Assembly: GCA_007119795.1 (NCBI GenBank)
Contig: SKOZ01000018.1
Coordinates: 1-27,092 of the forward strand
Source: Planctomycetales bacterium
Lineage (GTDB): Bacteria; Planctomycetota; Planctomycetia; Pirellulales; Thermoguttaceae
Length of the DNA stretch: 27,092 nucleotides
Reading direction: 5' to 3'
Shown: in pieces, positions 15,678-25,400 of the stretch
Position numbering within the stretch: the first letter of the stretch is position 1
Layout of the letters: each line of letters opens with the position of its first letter
Made by a program: the position numbers and the translations under genes
Notes under the pieces: generated by a model
Told to the model about the DNA's origin: nothing
Database searches by the model: none
Seen by the model: only the letters and a program-made list of their open reading frames with translations

Positions 15678-16736
15678 ATGCACGACGACGACCTGGCGGC
15701 CCTCGATAAGCTTTCCGAGGCCTCCAGCGCGATCACCGCGCAGTTGGCCCGGGTGATCGTCGGTCAGCAAGCGGTGATCGAGGAGCTGTTCGCGGCCATG
15801 TTCGCCCGCGGGCACTGCCTGCTGGTGGGGGTTCCCGGGCTGGCGAAGACCATGCTCGTCCGTACGCTGGCCTCCTCCCTGTCGCTGAAGTTCAGCCGCA
15901 TCCAGTTCACTCCCGACCTCATGCCCGCGGACATCACCGGCACCGAGGTCATCCAGGAGGACAAGCACAGCGGCACGCGGTCGCTGGCCTTCCTCCAGGG
16001 CCCCGTTTTCGCCAACGTGGTGCTCGCCGACGAGATCAACCGCACGCCCCCGAAGACGCAGGCCGCGCTGCTCGAGGCGATGCAGGAGCACCAGGTAACC
16101 GCCGGGGGCACGCGGCATCCTCTTCCGGAGCCGTTCTTCGTGCTCGCCACGCAGAACCCCATCGAGCAAGAGGGGACCTACCCGCTCCCGGAGGCGCAGC
16201 TCGACCGCTTCATGTTCAACACCCTCATCGACTACCCGTCCGAGGAGGAGGAGCTGGAAATCGTCAAGCGGACGACCTGCGACGATGAGGCCGTGACGGC
16301 CCCGGCCCTTTCGGCCGAGGACATCCTGACCATCCAGCGGCTCGTGCGGCGGGTGCCGGTGGCCGAACACGTGGCCCGCTACGCCATGACCCTGGTGCGG
16401 CGGACGCGGCCCGCCGACCCCCAGGCTCCGGAGTTCGTCCGCAGCTATGTCAGCTGGGGGGCCGGTCCGCGGGCCAGCCAGTACCTCGTGCTCGGCGCCA
16501 AGGCCCGGGCGGCGCTCGCCGGGCGGCAGTTCGCCGCTTGCGAGGACGTGGCCGCCGTGGCTTACCCCGTCCTGCGGCACCGCATCATTACCAATTTCAA
16601 CGCCGAGGCGGAGGGGATCAAGCCCGACGAGATCACCCGCCGCCTCTTGGCAGCAGTCGAGGCCGACGCCTTCGAAGGGCCCCAGCGTGGAAGACTACCG
16701 CAAGTATTTGGACCCGCAGGTCCTCGCCCGGCTTGA
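15678..16736 (+). CDS. MoxR-family AAA+ ATPase
   Basis: This 352-residue cytoplasmic AAA+ ATPase of the MoxR group is a chaperone-like class that acts on VWA-domain partners. Walker A is GVPGLAKT (51-58), Walker B VLADEIN (115-121) and sensor 1 ATQNP (157-161). The MoxR-typical FTPDLMPADITGTEV and EQEGTYPLPEAQLDRF blocks are present, and sensor 2 lies in the C-terminal helical lid. The ATG at 15678 follows AAGGAG with ideal spacing. The last 50 bp overlap the start of the DUF58 gene, so the two are translated together. The final residues after EADAFEG (GPQRGRLPQVFGPAGPRPA) look like a read-through tail. Confidence 0.95.
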   Translation: MHDDDLAALDKLSEASSAITAQLARVIVGQQAVIEELFAAMFARGHCLLVGVPGLAKTMLVRTLASSLSLKFSRIQFTPDLMPADITGTEVIQEDKHSGTRSLAFLQGPVFANVVLADEINRTPPKTQAALLEAMQEHQVTAGGTRHPLPEPFFVLATQNPIEQEGTYPLPEAQLDRFMFNTLIDYPSEEEELEIVKRTTCDDEAVTAPALSAEDILTIQRLVRRVPVAEHVARYAMTLVRRTRPADPQAPEFVRSYVSWGAGPRASQYLVLGAKARAALAGRQFAACEDVAAVAYPVLRHRIITNFNAEAEGIKPDEITRRLLAAVEADAFEGPQRGRLPQVFGPAGPRPA

Positions 16737-17577
16737 GGGACTGCCGCTGCGGGCGCGGCGGATCGTCGAGGGGTACGTCTCCGGCCTCCACCGCAGCCCC
16801 TTCCGCGGCTTCTCCATCGAGTTCGCCGAGCATCGCGAATACACCCCCGGCGACGACCTCCGGTATCTCGACTGGAAGGTCTTCGGCCGGACCGACAAGT
16901 ACTACCTCAAGCAGTTCGAGGAAGAGACGAACCTCATCTGCCACCTGGTCCTCGACAGCAGCGAGAGCATGACCTATCGCAGCGACCGGGCGGCGATGTC
17001 CAAGCTGGACTACGCCCGCAGCGCCGCCGCCGCCCTGGCCTACCTCGTCCTCCGGCAGCAGGACAGCGTGGGCCTGGCCGTCTTCGACGACAGCGTGCGG
17101 GCCCTGGTGCGGCCCAGCAGCAACCCCTCCCACCTGGAGCAGGTCTGCGGTGCCATGATCCAGGCGGCCACCAACCGCAAGACGGCTACCGGCACCGTCT
17201 TCCACGAGCTGGCCGAGCGGATGAAGAAGCGGGCCATCGTGGCCATCTTCAGCGACCTGTTCGACTCGGCGGAACACGCCCTCGCCGGCCTGAAGCATTT
17301 CCGCCACCGCCGGCACGACGTGGTCCTCTTCCACGTCCTCGATCCGGCCGAGCTCGAGTTCCCCTTCGAGGGGACGACGCGTTTCCGCGGCCTGGAGGGG
17401 GCCGCGGCGATGGTGGTCGAGCCCCGGGGGCTGCGGCAGGCCTACCTCACCGAGTTCGGCCGCTTTCGCCGCCGCCTCCGGGAGGGCTGCCGCGGCCGCG
17501 GTATCGACTACGTCCTCCTCCGCACCGACAAGCCGCTGGACGTCGCCCTCACCGGATTCCTTACGGCGCGGAGGTGA
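16687..17577 (+). CDS. DUF58-family protein with VWA-like fold
   Basis: This 296-residue cytoplasmic protein carries the DUF58 signature SIEFAEHREYTPGDDLRYLDWKVFGRT (about 43-69), followed by a von Willebrand factor A-like domain with the metal-site motif DSSES (90-94). DUF58 proteins are usually encoded next to MoxR ATPases and are thought to be their VWA partner or adaptor. The GTG start at 16687 has GAAGGG upstream and gives the family's normal N-terminus (VEDYRKYLDPQVLARL). It lies inside the 3' end of the MoxR gene in another frame. The family's biochemical activity is unknown. Confidence 0.92.
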   Translation: MEDYRKYLDPQVLARLEGLPLRARRIVEGYVSGLHRSPFRGFSIEFAEHREYTPGDDLRYLDWKVFGRTDKYYLKQFEEETNLICHLVLDSSESMTYRSDRAAMSKLDYARSAAAALAYLVLRQQDSVGLAVFDDSVRALVRPSSNPSHLEQVCGAMIQAATNRKTATGTVFHELAERMKKRAIVAIFSDLFDSAEHALAGLKHFRHRRHDVVLFHVLDPAELEFPFEGTTRFRGLEGAAAMVVEPRGLRQAYLTEFGRFRRRLREGCRGRGIDYVLLRTDKPLDVALTGFLTARR

Positions 17578-17582
17578 GCAGC

Positions 17583-17617
17583 ACCACGCACCACTCCCCA
17601 CTCCCCACGCACCAATC
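17583..17617 (+). repeat. Degenerate 7-nt tandem repeat tract, five units
   Basis: The intergenic stretch between the DUF58 and BatA genes splits exactly into heptamers: CCACGCA, CCACTCC, CCACTCC, CCACGCA, CCAATCA. The same period and a related unit occur at two other places in the window (26947-26981, inverted, and 27056-27092). Confidence 0.65.
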
Positions 17618-17650
17618 AACCGGTCGATCCCAACCGCCGACGCCCTCGCC

Positions 17651-19879
17651 ATGCCATTTCCGATCTGGATTCCGCTCGCCTTCGGGCTCTCGACGCCGGC
17701 CATGCTCTGGTGGCTGGCGGCGGCGGCGGTGCCCATCGCGATCCATCTGCTCAGCCGCCGACGCTACCGGGACCTCCCCTGGGCGGCGATGGAGTACCTG
17801 CTGGCGGCGATGCGGCGGAGCCGGAGGCGGCTGCAAATCGAGCAGCTCCTCCTGCTGGTGGTCCGCACGCTGATCGTGGTCCTCCTCGTGCTGGCCATGG
17901 CCGAACCCTTCCTGGAGCGCGACCGCCTCGTGGCGGCGGCGCCGCGCGGGGCGCGGACGCACCGCGTGCTGGTGCTCGACGGCTCCGTGTCGATGGACTA
18001 TCGCGCTGCGGAGACGAGCCGCTTCGGCGAGGCGCGGGAGTTGGCCCGCCAGATCGTGGCCGCCAGCCCGCAGGGCGACGGCTTCACCCTCGTCCTAATG
18101 AGCACCCCGCCGCGGGTGGTGGTGGGTACGCCCGCCCTCCAGCCCGCGGAATTCCTCGCCGCGATCGACGAGATCGTGATGCCCCACGCGCCTGCCGATC
18201 CGGCGGGGACGTTCGCCCGCGTCGAGGATCTCCTCCAGGAAGCACGCCGCCAGCAGCCGGCCCTCACGCGGGAGGTCGTTTACGTCCTTACCGACCTGGG
18301 CCGCAGCACTTGGCTCCCCGAGGAGGCCGCGGCTCTCCGGGAGAGCGACTTCAGCGACCGCGTCGCCCGCCTCGCCTCGCGAAGCGAACTGGTGGTGGTC
18401 GACCTCGGTGAAGAGGGTGCCGAAAACGCGAGCGTGATCGATCTCGCCGTGACCGACCCCTACGTGACCGTGGGCGCCTCGGTCTCCATCGAGGCCCAGT
18501 TGAAGCTCTTCGGGCGCCAGACGCGGCGCGACCAGACCGTCGAACTCCGTGTCGATGGCCGCCGCGTGGCCGGCCGCCAGCTCGACCTGCCGCCGGGCGT
18601 AGCGGTGGCCGTCACCTTCGATCACCGCTTCGACGCCCCGGGCGACCGCATCGTCGAAGTCCGCCTCGAGGGCGACCGTCTGCCGCTGGACGACGTCCGG
18701 CGAATGGTCGTGGCCGTCAAGCCCGCCGTCCGCGTGCTATGCATCGACGGGCGCCCCTCCGGCGAGTCCTTCGCCGGGGCCGCGGACTACCTGGCGGTGG
18801 CTCTGGCCCCTGAGGACGGTCGGCCCGGCGGCGTGGTCGAGGTCGATCTGGTCCCCGAGAGTGCCCTGGCGGAGATCGACCTTGCCGGGTACGACGCCCT
18901 CTTCCTGGCCGAGGTGGCCCAGTTCACGTCCGGCGAGGCGCAGCGACTGGCCGCTTTTGTCCACAACGGCGGCGGACTGGTCTTCTTCCTGGGCGAGCGA
19001 GTCCTCGCCGAGCGCTACAACCGCGAGTTGGGAGGCGAGAGGCCCAACGGCGTGCGGCTGCTCCCGGCTCGGATCGGCGGCGTGGTCCGGCGCGACGACG
19101 TCCAGCCCGGCCCCGCCGCCTGGCTCGACCCGATGGAATACGAGCACCCGGTGGTGGCGGTCTTCCGCGGCCGCGAGGAAGCGGGGCTCCTCACCACGCC
19201 CGTGCGGCGCCACTTGCGGCTGGAGGTCCCCCCCGACTCGGCTGCCCAGGTGGCCCTGGCGACGGCGGCGGGCGAACCGCTGCTGGTCACCGAATCGGTA
19301 GGGCGCGGCCGGGTGGCCCTCGTGGCCACCTCGGCCGACCCCTCCTGGACGGCGATGCCCCTCTGGCCGAGCTACGTCCCCGTCGTCCAGGAGTTGCTGG
19401 CCTACGTCGTGGCCGGGCAGGCGGAGCGGCAGAACGTCCGCGTGGGCGAGCCGCTCGAGGGAAGCCTCCCTTTGCAGGGCATCGACGCCAACGTGCTGCT
19501 CCGCCCCCCCCTGGGGGCCACCGAACCGCTCCGCCCCCGCGATGAGGACGGGCGGGCCGCCTTCAGCTACGGGGAGACCTACTTCGCGGGCGTGTACACG
19601 GTGGAGGCCGGTCCGCCGCTCGACCGCGTAGACCGCTTCGCCGCTCAGCTCGACCCCGCAGAGAGCGACCTGGCGCGGATCACGCCCGAGGCGCTTCGCG
19701 GTGAAGTCTTTGGCGGCGCGCCGGTCACCTACCTGACGCACTGGGAACAGCCGTCCGTCGCCGAGGAGGGCACACGCCCCCGCCGCGGCAGCCTCGCCAA
19801 GGGCCTCCTCTACGGTGTCCTGGCCCTGCTGCTCGCCGAGACCCTGCTGGCGTGGCGATTCGGCCATTATGGAACGTGA
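17651..19879 (+). CDS. BatA/VWA-type membrane protein with amidotransferase-like domain
   Basis: This 742-residue protein has the BatA N-terminal module: TM1 (about 17-34, MLWWLAAAAVPIAIHLLSRR), the RDLPWAAMEYLLAAMRRSRRR link, and TM2 (about 66-84) ending in AEPFL. A VWA domain follows with MIDAS motif DGSVS (110-114). About residues 270-350 look like beta-sandwich sequence. Residues about 357-455 (VRVLCIDGRPSGES, YDALFLAEVA, FVHNGGGLVFFLG) resemble a class I glutamine amidotransferase-like fold without a visible catalytic Cys. A C-terminal TM helix (LLYGVLALLLAETLLAW) closes it. The bulk should face the periplasm or cytoplasm between TM2 and TM3; topology was not settled. The ATG at 17651 lacks a strong ribosome site. 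It overlaps the next gene by 11 bp. Confidence 0.88.
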   Translation: MPFPIWIPLAFGLSTPAMLWWLAAAAVPIAIHLLSRRRYRDLPWAAMEYLLAAMRRSRRRLQIEQLLLLVVRTLIVVLLVLAMAEPFLERDRLVAAAPRGARTHRVLVLDGSVSMDYRAAETSRFGEARELARQIVAASPQGDGFTLVLMSTPPRVVVGTPALQPAEFLAAIDEIVMPHAPADPAGTFARVEDLLQEARRQQPALTREVVYVLTDLGRSTWLPEEAAALRESDFSDRVARLASRSELVVVDLGEEGAENASVIDLAVTDPYVTVGASVSIEAQLKLFGRQTRRDQTVELRVDGRRVAGRQLDLPPGVAVAVTFDHRFDAPGDRIVEVRLEGDRLPLDDVRRMVVAVKPAVRVLCIDGRPSGESFAGAADYLAVALAPEDGRPGGVVEVDLVPESALAEIDLAGYDALFLAEVAQFTSGEAQRLAAFVHNGGGLVFFLGERVLAERYNRELGGERPNGVRLLPARIGGVVRRDDVQPGPAAWLDPMEYEHPVVAVFRGREEAGLLTTPVRRHLRLEVPPDSAAQVALATAAGEPLLVTESVGRGRVALVATSADPSWTAMPLWPSYVPVVQELLAYVVAGQAERQNVRVGEPLEGSLPLQGIDANVLLRPPLGATEPLRPRDEDGRAAFSYGETYFAGVYTVEAGPPLDRVDRFAAQLDPAESDLARITPEALRGEVFGGAPVTYLTHWEQPSVAEEGTRPRRGSLAKGLLYGVLALLLAETLLAWRFGHYGT

Positions 19880-22265
19880 TTTCCGCATGAACGGTGTCTT
19901 GCCAAACTGGCTGGAGCGATGGCTGGGTGTCGAGCCCGGGCCGGGCGAGGGGACCGCGTGGAGCCTCGACCATGCCTGGACCTGGGCGCCCTGGATGACG
20001 CTCCTCTTCCTCGCCGCGGCGGCGGCTCTCGTGGTGGCCGTCTACTGGCGGGAGAACCGGCAAGCCCGCACCGGCTTCCGCATGCTGCTGGCGGGGATCC
20101 GCATCGGCCTGGTGGTGCTGGTACTGCTGCTCATCGCCCAGTTCATGCTCGCCCTCTCGCGCACGGGACTGCCTTATGTCGCCGTGCTGCTCGACGACTC
20201 GCTGAGCATGACGGTCGCCGACCGCTACGACGAGTCCCTCCGGGAGGCCTTCGCCAAGCGCGTGGCGGCGGCCGGCTACGAGGCTCCCAGCCGGTGGGAC
20301 CTGGCCCGCACGCTCCTCACCGAACGCGACGCCCGGCTACTCCGCCAGGTGAGCGACGGCCACCGCCTGCGGCTCTACTACCTGACCGGTCCGCGCTTGA
20401 GCGAAGCCGAAGGGGTCGGGTCCCTCGTTGCGGAGTTGGCGGAGGAGGCCCCGCACGGCGATCGCACGCCCCTGGGAGCAGCGGTGCAGACGATCCTCGA
20501 CGATCTGCGGGGCACCGCGCCCGCGGCGATCGTCCTCCTGACCGACGGGATCAACACCGAGGGACCCTCGCTGGCCGAGGCGGCCGACGTGGCCCGCCGC
20601 CGTGGTGTACCCCTATTCCCCGTCGGCCTGGGCGATACCCGCCCGGTCCGCGACGTGCGCCTGACCGACCTGTTGGTCGACGATGTGGTCTTCGTCGACG
20701 ACGTCGTCTACTTCGACTTCCAGGTGACCGCCTCGGGGTACGAAGGCGAATCGGCTACCGCGGTGCTCCGCGAGGAGGGGCGAAGCGAGGTGCTGGCGCG
20801 GCGGGAGCTCAACCTTGGGCCGGACGGCCAGCCGCGGCCGGTCCGCCTCTCCTACCGGCCGCAGGAAGAGGGGGAATTCACCTTCGTCGTCGAGGTAGAG
20901 CCCCTCGAAGGGGAGCTGACCGAGGACAACAACCGCCAGGAACGGCTGGTCCGCGTCCGCCGCGAACAGATTCGCGTGCTGCTGGTGGCCGGGCAGCCGA
21001 CCTACGAGTTCCGCTACCTGCGGAATCTGCTCGTCCGCGACGACACCATCCAGCTCCGCACCTTCCTCCAGGAGGCCGATCCGGAGTATGCCGACCAGGA
21101 CGCCGCCGCACTGCGGGTCTTTCCCGTCCGCCGCGACGACCTCTTCGATTACGACGTGGTGATCCTCGGCGACGTAGACCCCCGCGCCCTGGGTACGGCC
21201 AGCCTGGCGAACCTGGCCGAGTTCGTCGAACGGCCGGGGGGCGGCGGATCCCTGATTCTGCAGGCCGGCCCCCGCTACATGCCCCTGGCCTACCGCGACA
21301 CGGAGCTGGCACGGCTGTTACCGGTCGAGGCCGACGGGGTGCAGCACCGCCCCGCCGACGCCGCCCTGGAACGCGGGGTCGCCGTATCGCCGACCGAGTT
21401 GGGGCTGGCCAGCCCGCTCGCCCAGCTCGGCGAGGATTTCGCCGAGAGCCTGGCCGTCTGGCGGGAGCTGCCCCGGCTCCACTGGCTGGTCGAGGCACCC
21501 GACGTCCGACCCGGCGGGCGCGTGCTCCTCGAAGCGCCTGAACTGCTCGACGACCGCGGCCGGACGTTGCCGGTGCTGGTGATGCATTTTGTGGGCGGCG
21601 GGCAGGTGGTCTTTCAAGCGACCGACGAGACGTGGCGGTGGCGTTTTCGCGCGGGCGAGACCTACTTCGCCCGCTACTGGGTGCAGTTGATCCGCTACCT
21701 GAGCCGCGCCAAGCTCGGCGAGGGCGAAGGGGCCACGCTCGTGGCCGACCGGCGGGAGTACCGCCGCGGCGAGCCGGTGCAGCTCCGCCTCCGCTTCGCC
21801 GATCCCGCCCTGACCCCCACGACGGACGATGCCGTGGTCGTCGTGCTCGAGCGCGAGGGGCACGCCACGGAGCGGATCGCCCTCTCGCGGAGCGCCGCGG
21901 CCCACCACGTCTTCGAGAGGACGCTCCGCGAGCCGGCCATCGGCGAATACCGGGCCTACCTGGCGTCGCCGGCCCTCCCCGGCCCCGCGCCGTCCGCCCG
22001 CTTTTCCGTGGCGCCCCCGCCGGGCGAATTCGCCCGCGTGGCCATGGATGCCCCCGCGCTCCGCCAGGCGGCCGAAGTTACGGGGGGCCGGTTCTTCACC
22101 ATGGCCGACGCCGACCAGCTCCCTGCCGCTCTCCCTCCGGGACGGCAGGTCCCCGTGGAAACGCTCCCCCCGACGCCTTTGTGGAACCGCTGGCCGGCGC
22201 TGCTGCTCGTCCTTGCCCTGCTGACCACGGAGTGGCTTCTCCGCAAGGCCGGCGGCATGGTGTAG
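19869..22265 (+). CDS. Second VWA membrane protein with amidotransferase-like domain
   Basis: This 798-residue paralogue-like partner of the upstream BatA protein has two N-terminal TM helices (about 41-59 and 76-95). A VWA domain follows with MIDAS residues D109, S111 and S113, the metal-coordinating Thr in GDRTPLGAAV, and TDGINTEG. After a beta-rich segment comes an amidotransferase-like domain (about 365-490, IRVLLVAGQPTYEFRYL, YDVVILGDVDP, GGGGSLILQAG). A further beta-sandwich region and a final TM helix (WPALLLVLALLTTEWLL) complete it. The first ATG (19869) overlaps the upstream TGA by 11 bp; an in-frame ATG at 19887 is also possible. It is probably an obligate partner of the BatA protein in the same complex (inference). 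Confidence 0.88.
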   Translation: MERDFRMNGVLPNWLERWLGVEPGPGEGTAWSLDHAWTWAPWMTLLFLAAAAALVVAVYWRENRQARTGFRMLLAGIRIGLVVLVLLLIAQFMLALSRTGLPYVAVLLDDSLSMTVADRYDESLREAFAKRVAAAGYEAPSRWDLARTLLTERDARLLRQVSDGHRLRLYYLTGPRLSEAEGVGSLVAELAEEAPHGDRTPLGAAVQTILDDLRGTAPAAIVLLTDGINTEGPSLAEAADVARRRGVPLFPVGLGDTRPVRDVRLTDLLVDDVVFVDDVVYFDFQVTASGYEGESATAVLREEGRSEVLARRELNLGPDGQPRPVRLSYRPQEEGEFTFVVEVEPLEGELTEDNNRQERLVRVRREQIRVLLVAGQPTYEFRYLRNLLVRDDTIQLRTFLQEADPEYADQDAAALRVFPVRRDDLFDYDVVILGDVDPRALGTASLANLAEFVERPGGGGSLILQAGPRYMPLAYRDTELARLLPVEADGVQHRPADAALERGVAVSPTELGLASPLAQLGEDFAESLAVWRELPRLHWLVEAPDVRPGGRVLLEAPELLDDRGRTLPVLVMHFVGGGQVVFQATDETWRWRFRAGETYFARYWVQLIRYLSRAKLGEGEGATLVADRREYRRGEPVQLRLRFADPALTPTTDDAVVVVLEREGHATERIALSRSAAAHHVFERTLREPAIGEYRAYLASPALPGPAPSARFSVAPPPGEFARVAMDAPALRQAAEVTGGRFFTMADADQLPAALPPGRQVPVETLPPTPLWNRWPALLLVLALLTTEWLLRKAGGMV

Positions 22266-22494
22266 GCCGCGGAAGGATCTCCGGTAAGATGAATGGTAGG
22301 GGCGAGGGAGAGGAGTTTTCGGTTTTCCGTCTCGGGCCGGGAATCAGCCGGGATGGTAGGGGAAGGATGAAGGGGCTGGGGCGTGTTGGTAGCTGAACTC
22401 GTAAGAGTTCAGTGGGTTGGCAGGTTGGCCGGGCTGAGTTTTTTTGCGAATTCGGCTACCGGTTGCAACTCGGCAGGAATGGACGAAGCGATCG
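22266..22494. other. 229-bp purine-rich spacer inside the Bat-like operon
   Basis: This is the longest gap in the operon. Its first half is G/A-rich on the + strand and contains ATGGTAGGGG twice (22293-22302 and 22353-22362, exactly 60 nt apart) and GGAAGGAT twice (22271 and 22361). It then holds a perfect hairpin (22393-22412) and a run of seven T (22439-22445). No good promoter or small ORF was found. Several GGGG runs near 22357-22381 could allow a G-quadruplex. Confidence 0.5.
22393..22412. repeat. Perfect 8-bp-stem hairpin with GTAA tetraloop
   Basis: CTGAACTCGTAAGAGTTCAG forms an 8-bp stem closed by GTAA, a GNRA-class tetraloop in RNA. It is AT-richer than its surroundings and is 27 nt before a T7 run. 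It could be a repeated extragenic palindrome, an attenuator or mRNA-stabilising element, or part of a terminator. Confidence 0.55.
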
Positions 22495-25400
22495 ATGTCC
22501 CATCCGCTCGAAACCCGCCTTGCGGTGCTCCGGCACCGCCTGCGGCGGCTCTTGGCCGTCTACGGCCTGGGGTGGGTAGTGGCCGTGGGGTTGGGGATGA
22601 TCATCGGCCTCGGTGCGCTCGATTACCTGGTCCGCACTACCGACGTGGGGCTGCGGATCATGGCCACGCTGGCCGTGTTGGGTTCCGTCGCCTGGGCGGT
22701 CTGGCGGTTCGCCTTTCAGCCCTTCTCGACAACCTTTTCCGACGTGGCCCTGGCCCACCGCGTGCAGCGGAGGTTCCCCCAAGTGGGCGAGGTGCTTCCC
22801 ACCGCCGTGGAGTTCCTCCGCCAGGCGGAGGACGATCCGACGGCGGGCTCGCCGGCCTTGCGGCGGGCGGTGATCGCGCGAGCGACGGCGCAGACCGAAT
22901 CGCTCGATTTCGGCGCCGTTCTCCACCCCCGGCCGGCGCGGCGGGCGGCCCTGGCGGCAACCGCCGTTGCCCTGGCGGCGGCGGCGCTGGCGCTCATCGA
23001 TCCGGCGTCCGCGAGCATTGCCCTGGCCCGGCTGGCGAACCCCTTCAGCGAGACGACCTGGCCCCGCCGCACCCAGCTTGCGATCCGCGAACCGGTCGAC
23101 CGCGTGGCCCGCGGCGAAACCTTCGAGGTCGAAGTCGTCGACGCCCTCGGCGCTCGGCTTCCCACCCAGGGGACGATCTACTACCGCTTCGTGGAAGCCG
23201 ACGGACCGCGCCTCGAACGGCAGCCGCTCGATCACCGGGGCGACGTCTTCGTCGCCCGGCGCGAGGCGGTGGCCCGCCCCTTCTCCTACCGCGTCACCGC
23301 CGGCGACGACGACACGATGCCCTGGATGCCGGTCGACGTCGTCGAACCGCCGCGGATCGAACGGCTCAACGTGCGGCTCATCCCCCCCGACTACACCGGC
23401 TGGCCGATCGAGGAGAGCGAGGGACCCATCCGCGCCCTGGTCGGTACCCGCGTCGAGATGGCCGCCGAGGCGAACAAGCCGCTCCGAGAGGCGGTGCTGC
23501 ACTTCGACGGCGAACGCATCCCGGTATCGCTCGACGAGAGCCGACGGCAGATCACCGTCGCCGCAGCGGAGGGGCAGCCGCTGGTTGTCGAGCGGTCGGG
23601 GAGCTATCGCTTCGAACTCGTCGACCGCGAGGGCCTCGCCGGGGTGGCGTCCGCCGAATGGGAGGTCCGCGCCGTCGAGGATCAGCCGCCCGGTGTCGTC
23701 ATCGAGCGGCCGGCGTCGACCGTACATGTCACCCCCTCCGGCTCGGTGCCCTTGCGGATTGCCGCCAAGGACGACCTGCGGCTGGCAGCCGTCGCCCTCT
23801 CCGTCCGCCGCCAGGAACAGGCAGATGTGGAGTTGCCGCTCTACGAGGGGCCGCCCCGGGCTCCCCCTCGGGACGAAGGTCTGGCGGGGGGCGGCGGGGG
23901 CGAAAGCCGCGTCGTCGAACATCGCTGGGAACTGGCCGAGCTGGAACTCGAGCCGGGCAGCCAGATCGAGTTCGTGGCCACCGCCCGCGACTACAAGCCC
24001 CAGACGGGCACGAGCGCCCCGGGCCGCCTCATCGTGGTCACCCCCGACGAGTTGCTCCACCGCCTCACCGCCCGCCAGTCAGCCATCCTTGCCGATCTGG
24101 CGCGGCTGCTGAAGACCCAGCAGCAGGCCGCCGAGGACGTCCGCCAGGCGCGGATCCGCCTCGACGAGACCGGGCGGCTGGAGCGCGCCGGGCTCGACGC
24201 CCTCCGCGGCGCGGAGCATCACCAGCGCGTGGTCGAGCAGGGACTCGTGGGCCCCGGCGACGGCGTCGCCGGGCACGTCCGCACCTTGCTCGAAACCCTG
24301 GCGAACAACCGCATCGACAGCCCGGAGGTCCAGCGGCGGATGGCCGGCCTCCTCGACGAGTTGGAGCGGTTGGGCCGGGAGCCGCTGCCCGGCGCCGTCG
24401 GCGAGCTGACCGCCGCCGCCAAAGCGGTCCAGGTCGCTATCGAAGAGGCAGGTGCCGCGGAAACATCGCCGGCCGGCGCCGGCGAAGACCTCTCCCCCGC
24501 CGTTGCCGAACAATACGCCCTGGCCGAGGGGGCGCTCAGCACCGCTTCGACCCACCAGGACGAGATCGTCGAGACGCTGCAACGGCTGCTCGACGAACTC
24601 ACCGAATGGGACAACTACCGCCGCTTCCATCGCGAGGTGGCACAGCTCGTCCGCGACCAGGAGGCCCTCTCCTCGGAAACGGCAGACTTGGCGCGGGCCA
24701 CGCTCACCCGCGAGCTCCGCGACCTTTCGTCCGAGGAGGTGGCCGAGTTGCGGGTGGCTGCCGCCCGGCAGGCCGAGCTGGGCCGCCGCCTCGAGCGGCT
24801 CCTCGTCGAGATGGACCGCACCGAGGAGCGGCTCCGCGAGAGCGAGCCGCTCGCCGCCCAAACCGTGGCCGACGCCGCGGCGCGGGCAGCCGAGCGGCAG
24901 GTGGCCGGGGGCATGCGGCAAACGGCCGGGCGGATCGAGCAGAACCAGATGGGCCAGGCCACCGCCGGCCAAGAGCGGATCGAGGCCGAGCTCGCCGAGC
25001 TCGCCGACATCCTTGCCAACCGCCGCGAGCACGAGCTCGCCCGCCTGGAGCAGACGCTCGGCGAGGCGGCCGAGGACCTCGATCGGCTGGCGCAGCGGCA
25101 GGAGGACCTGCGGCGGCAGTTCGCCGAAGCCGCCGAGAGTCCCCTTTCACCCGACGAGGCCGACCGCCTGGCCCGCGAGCAGGAAGCCCTGGCCGCCGAG
25201 ACCGATCGGGCGGCGCGGCGGCTCAGGCGGCTGCTGGCCGATCGCGCTGCCCGTGCCGCCCACGACGCCGCCCGCCGGATGACCGCTGCGGCAGACGAGG
25301 GACGCGACGGTGGCATGGACGAGGCCGCCGAGCTGGCCGCCGAGGCCCTTCACCACCTGGAACGGGCCCGCGAGGAGGTCCGCAGCCGCCAAGAGCGCGC

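Noticed and set aside
19919..21541. A 540-codon frame within the second VWA gene
   Set aside because: Arg/Pro/Gly-rich shadow with no motif; the true frame has MIDAS residues and TM helices.
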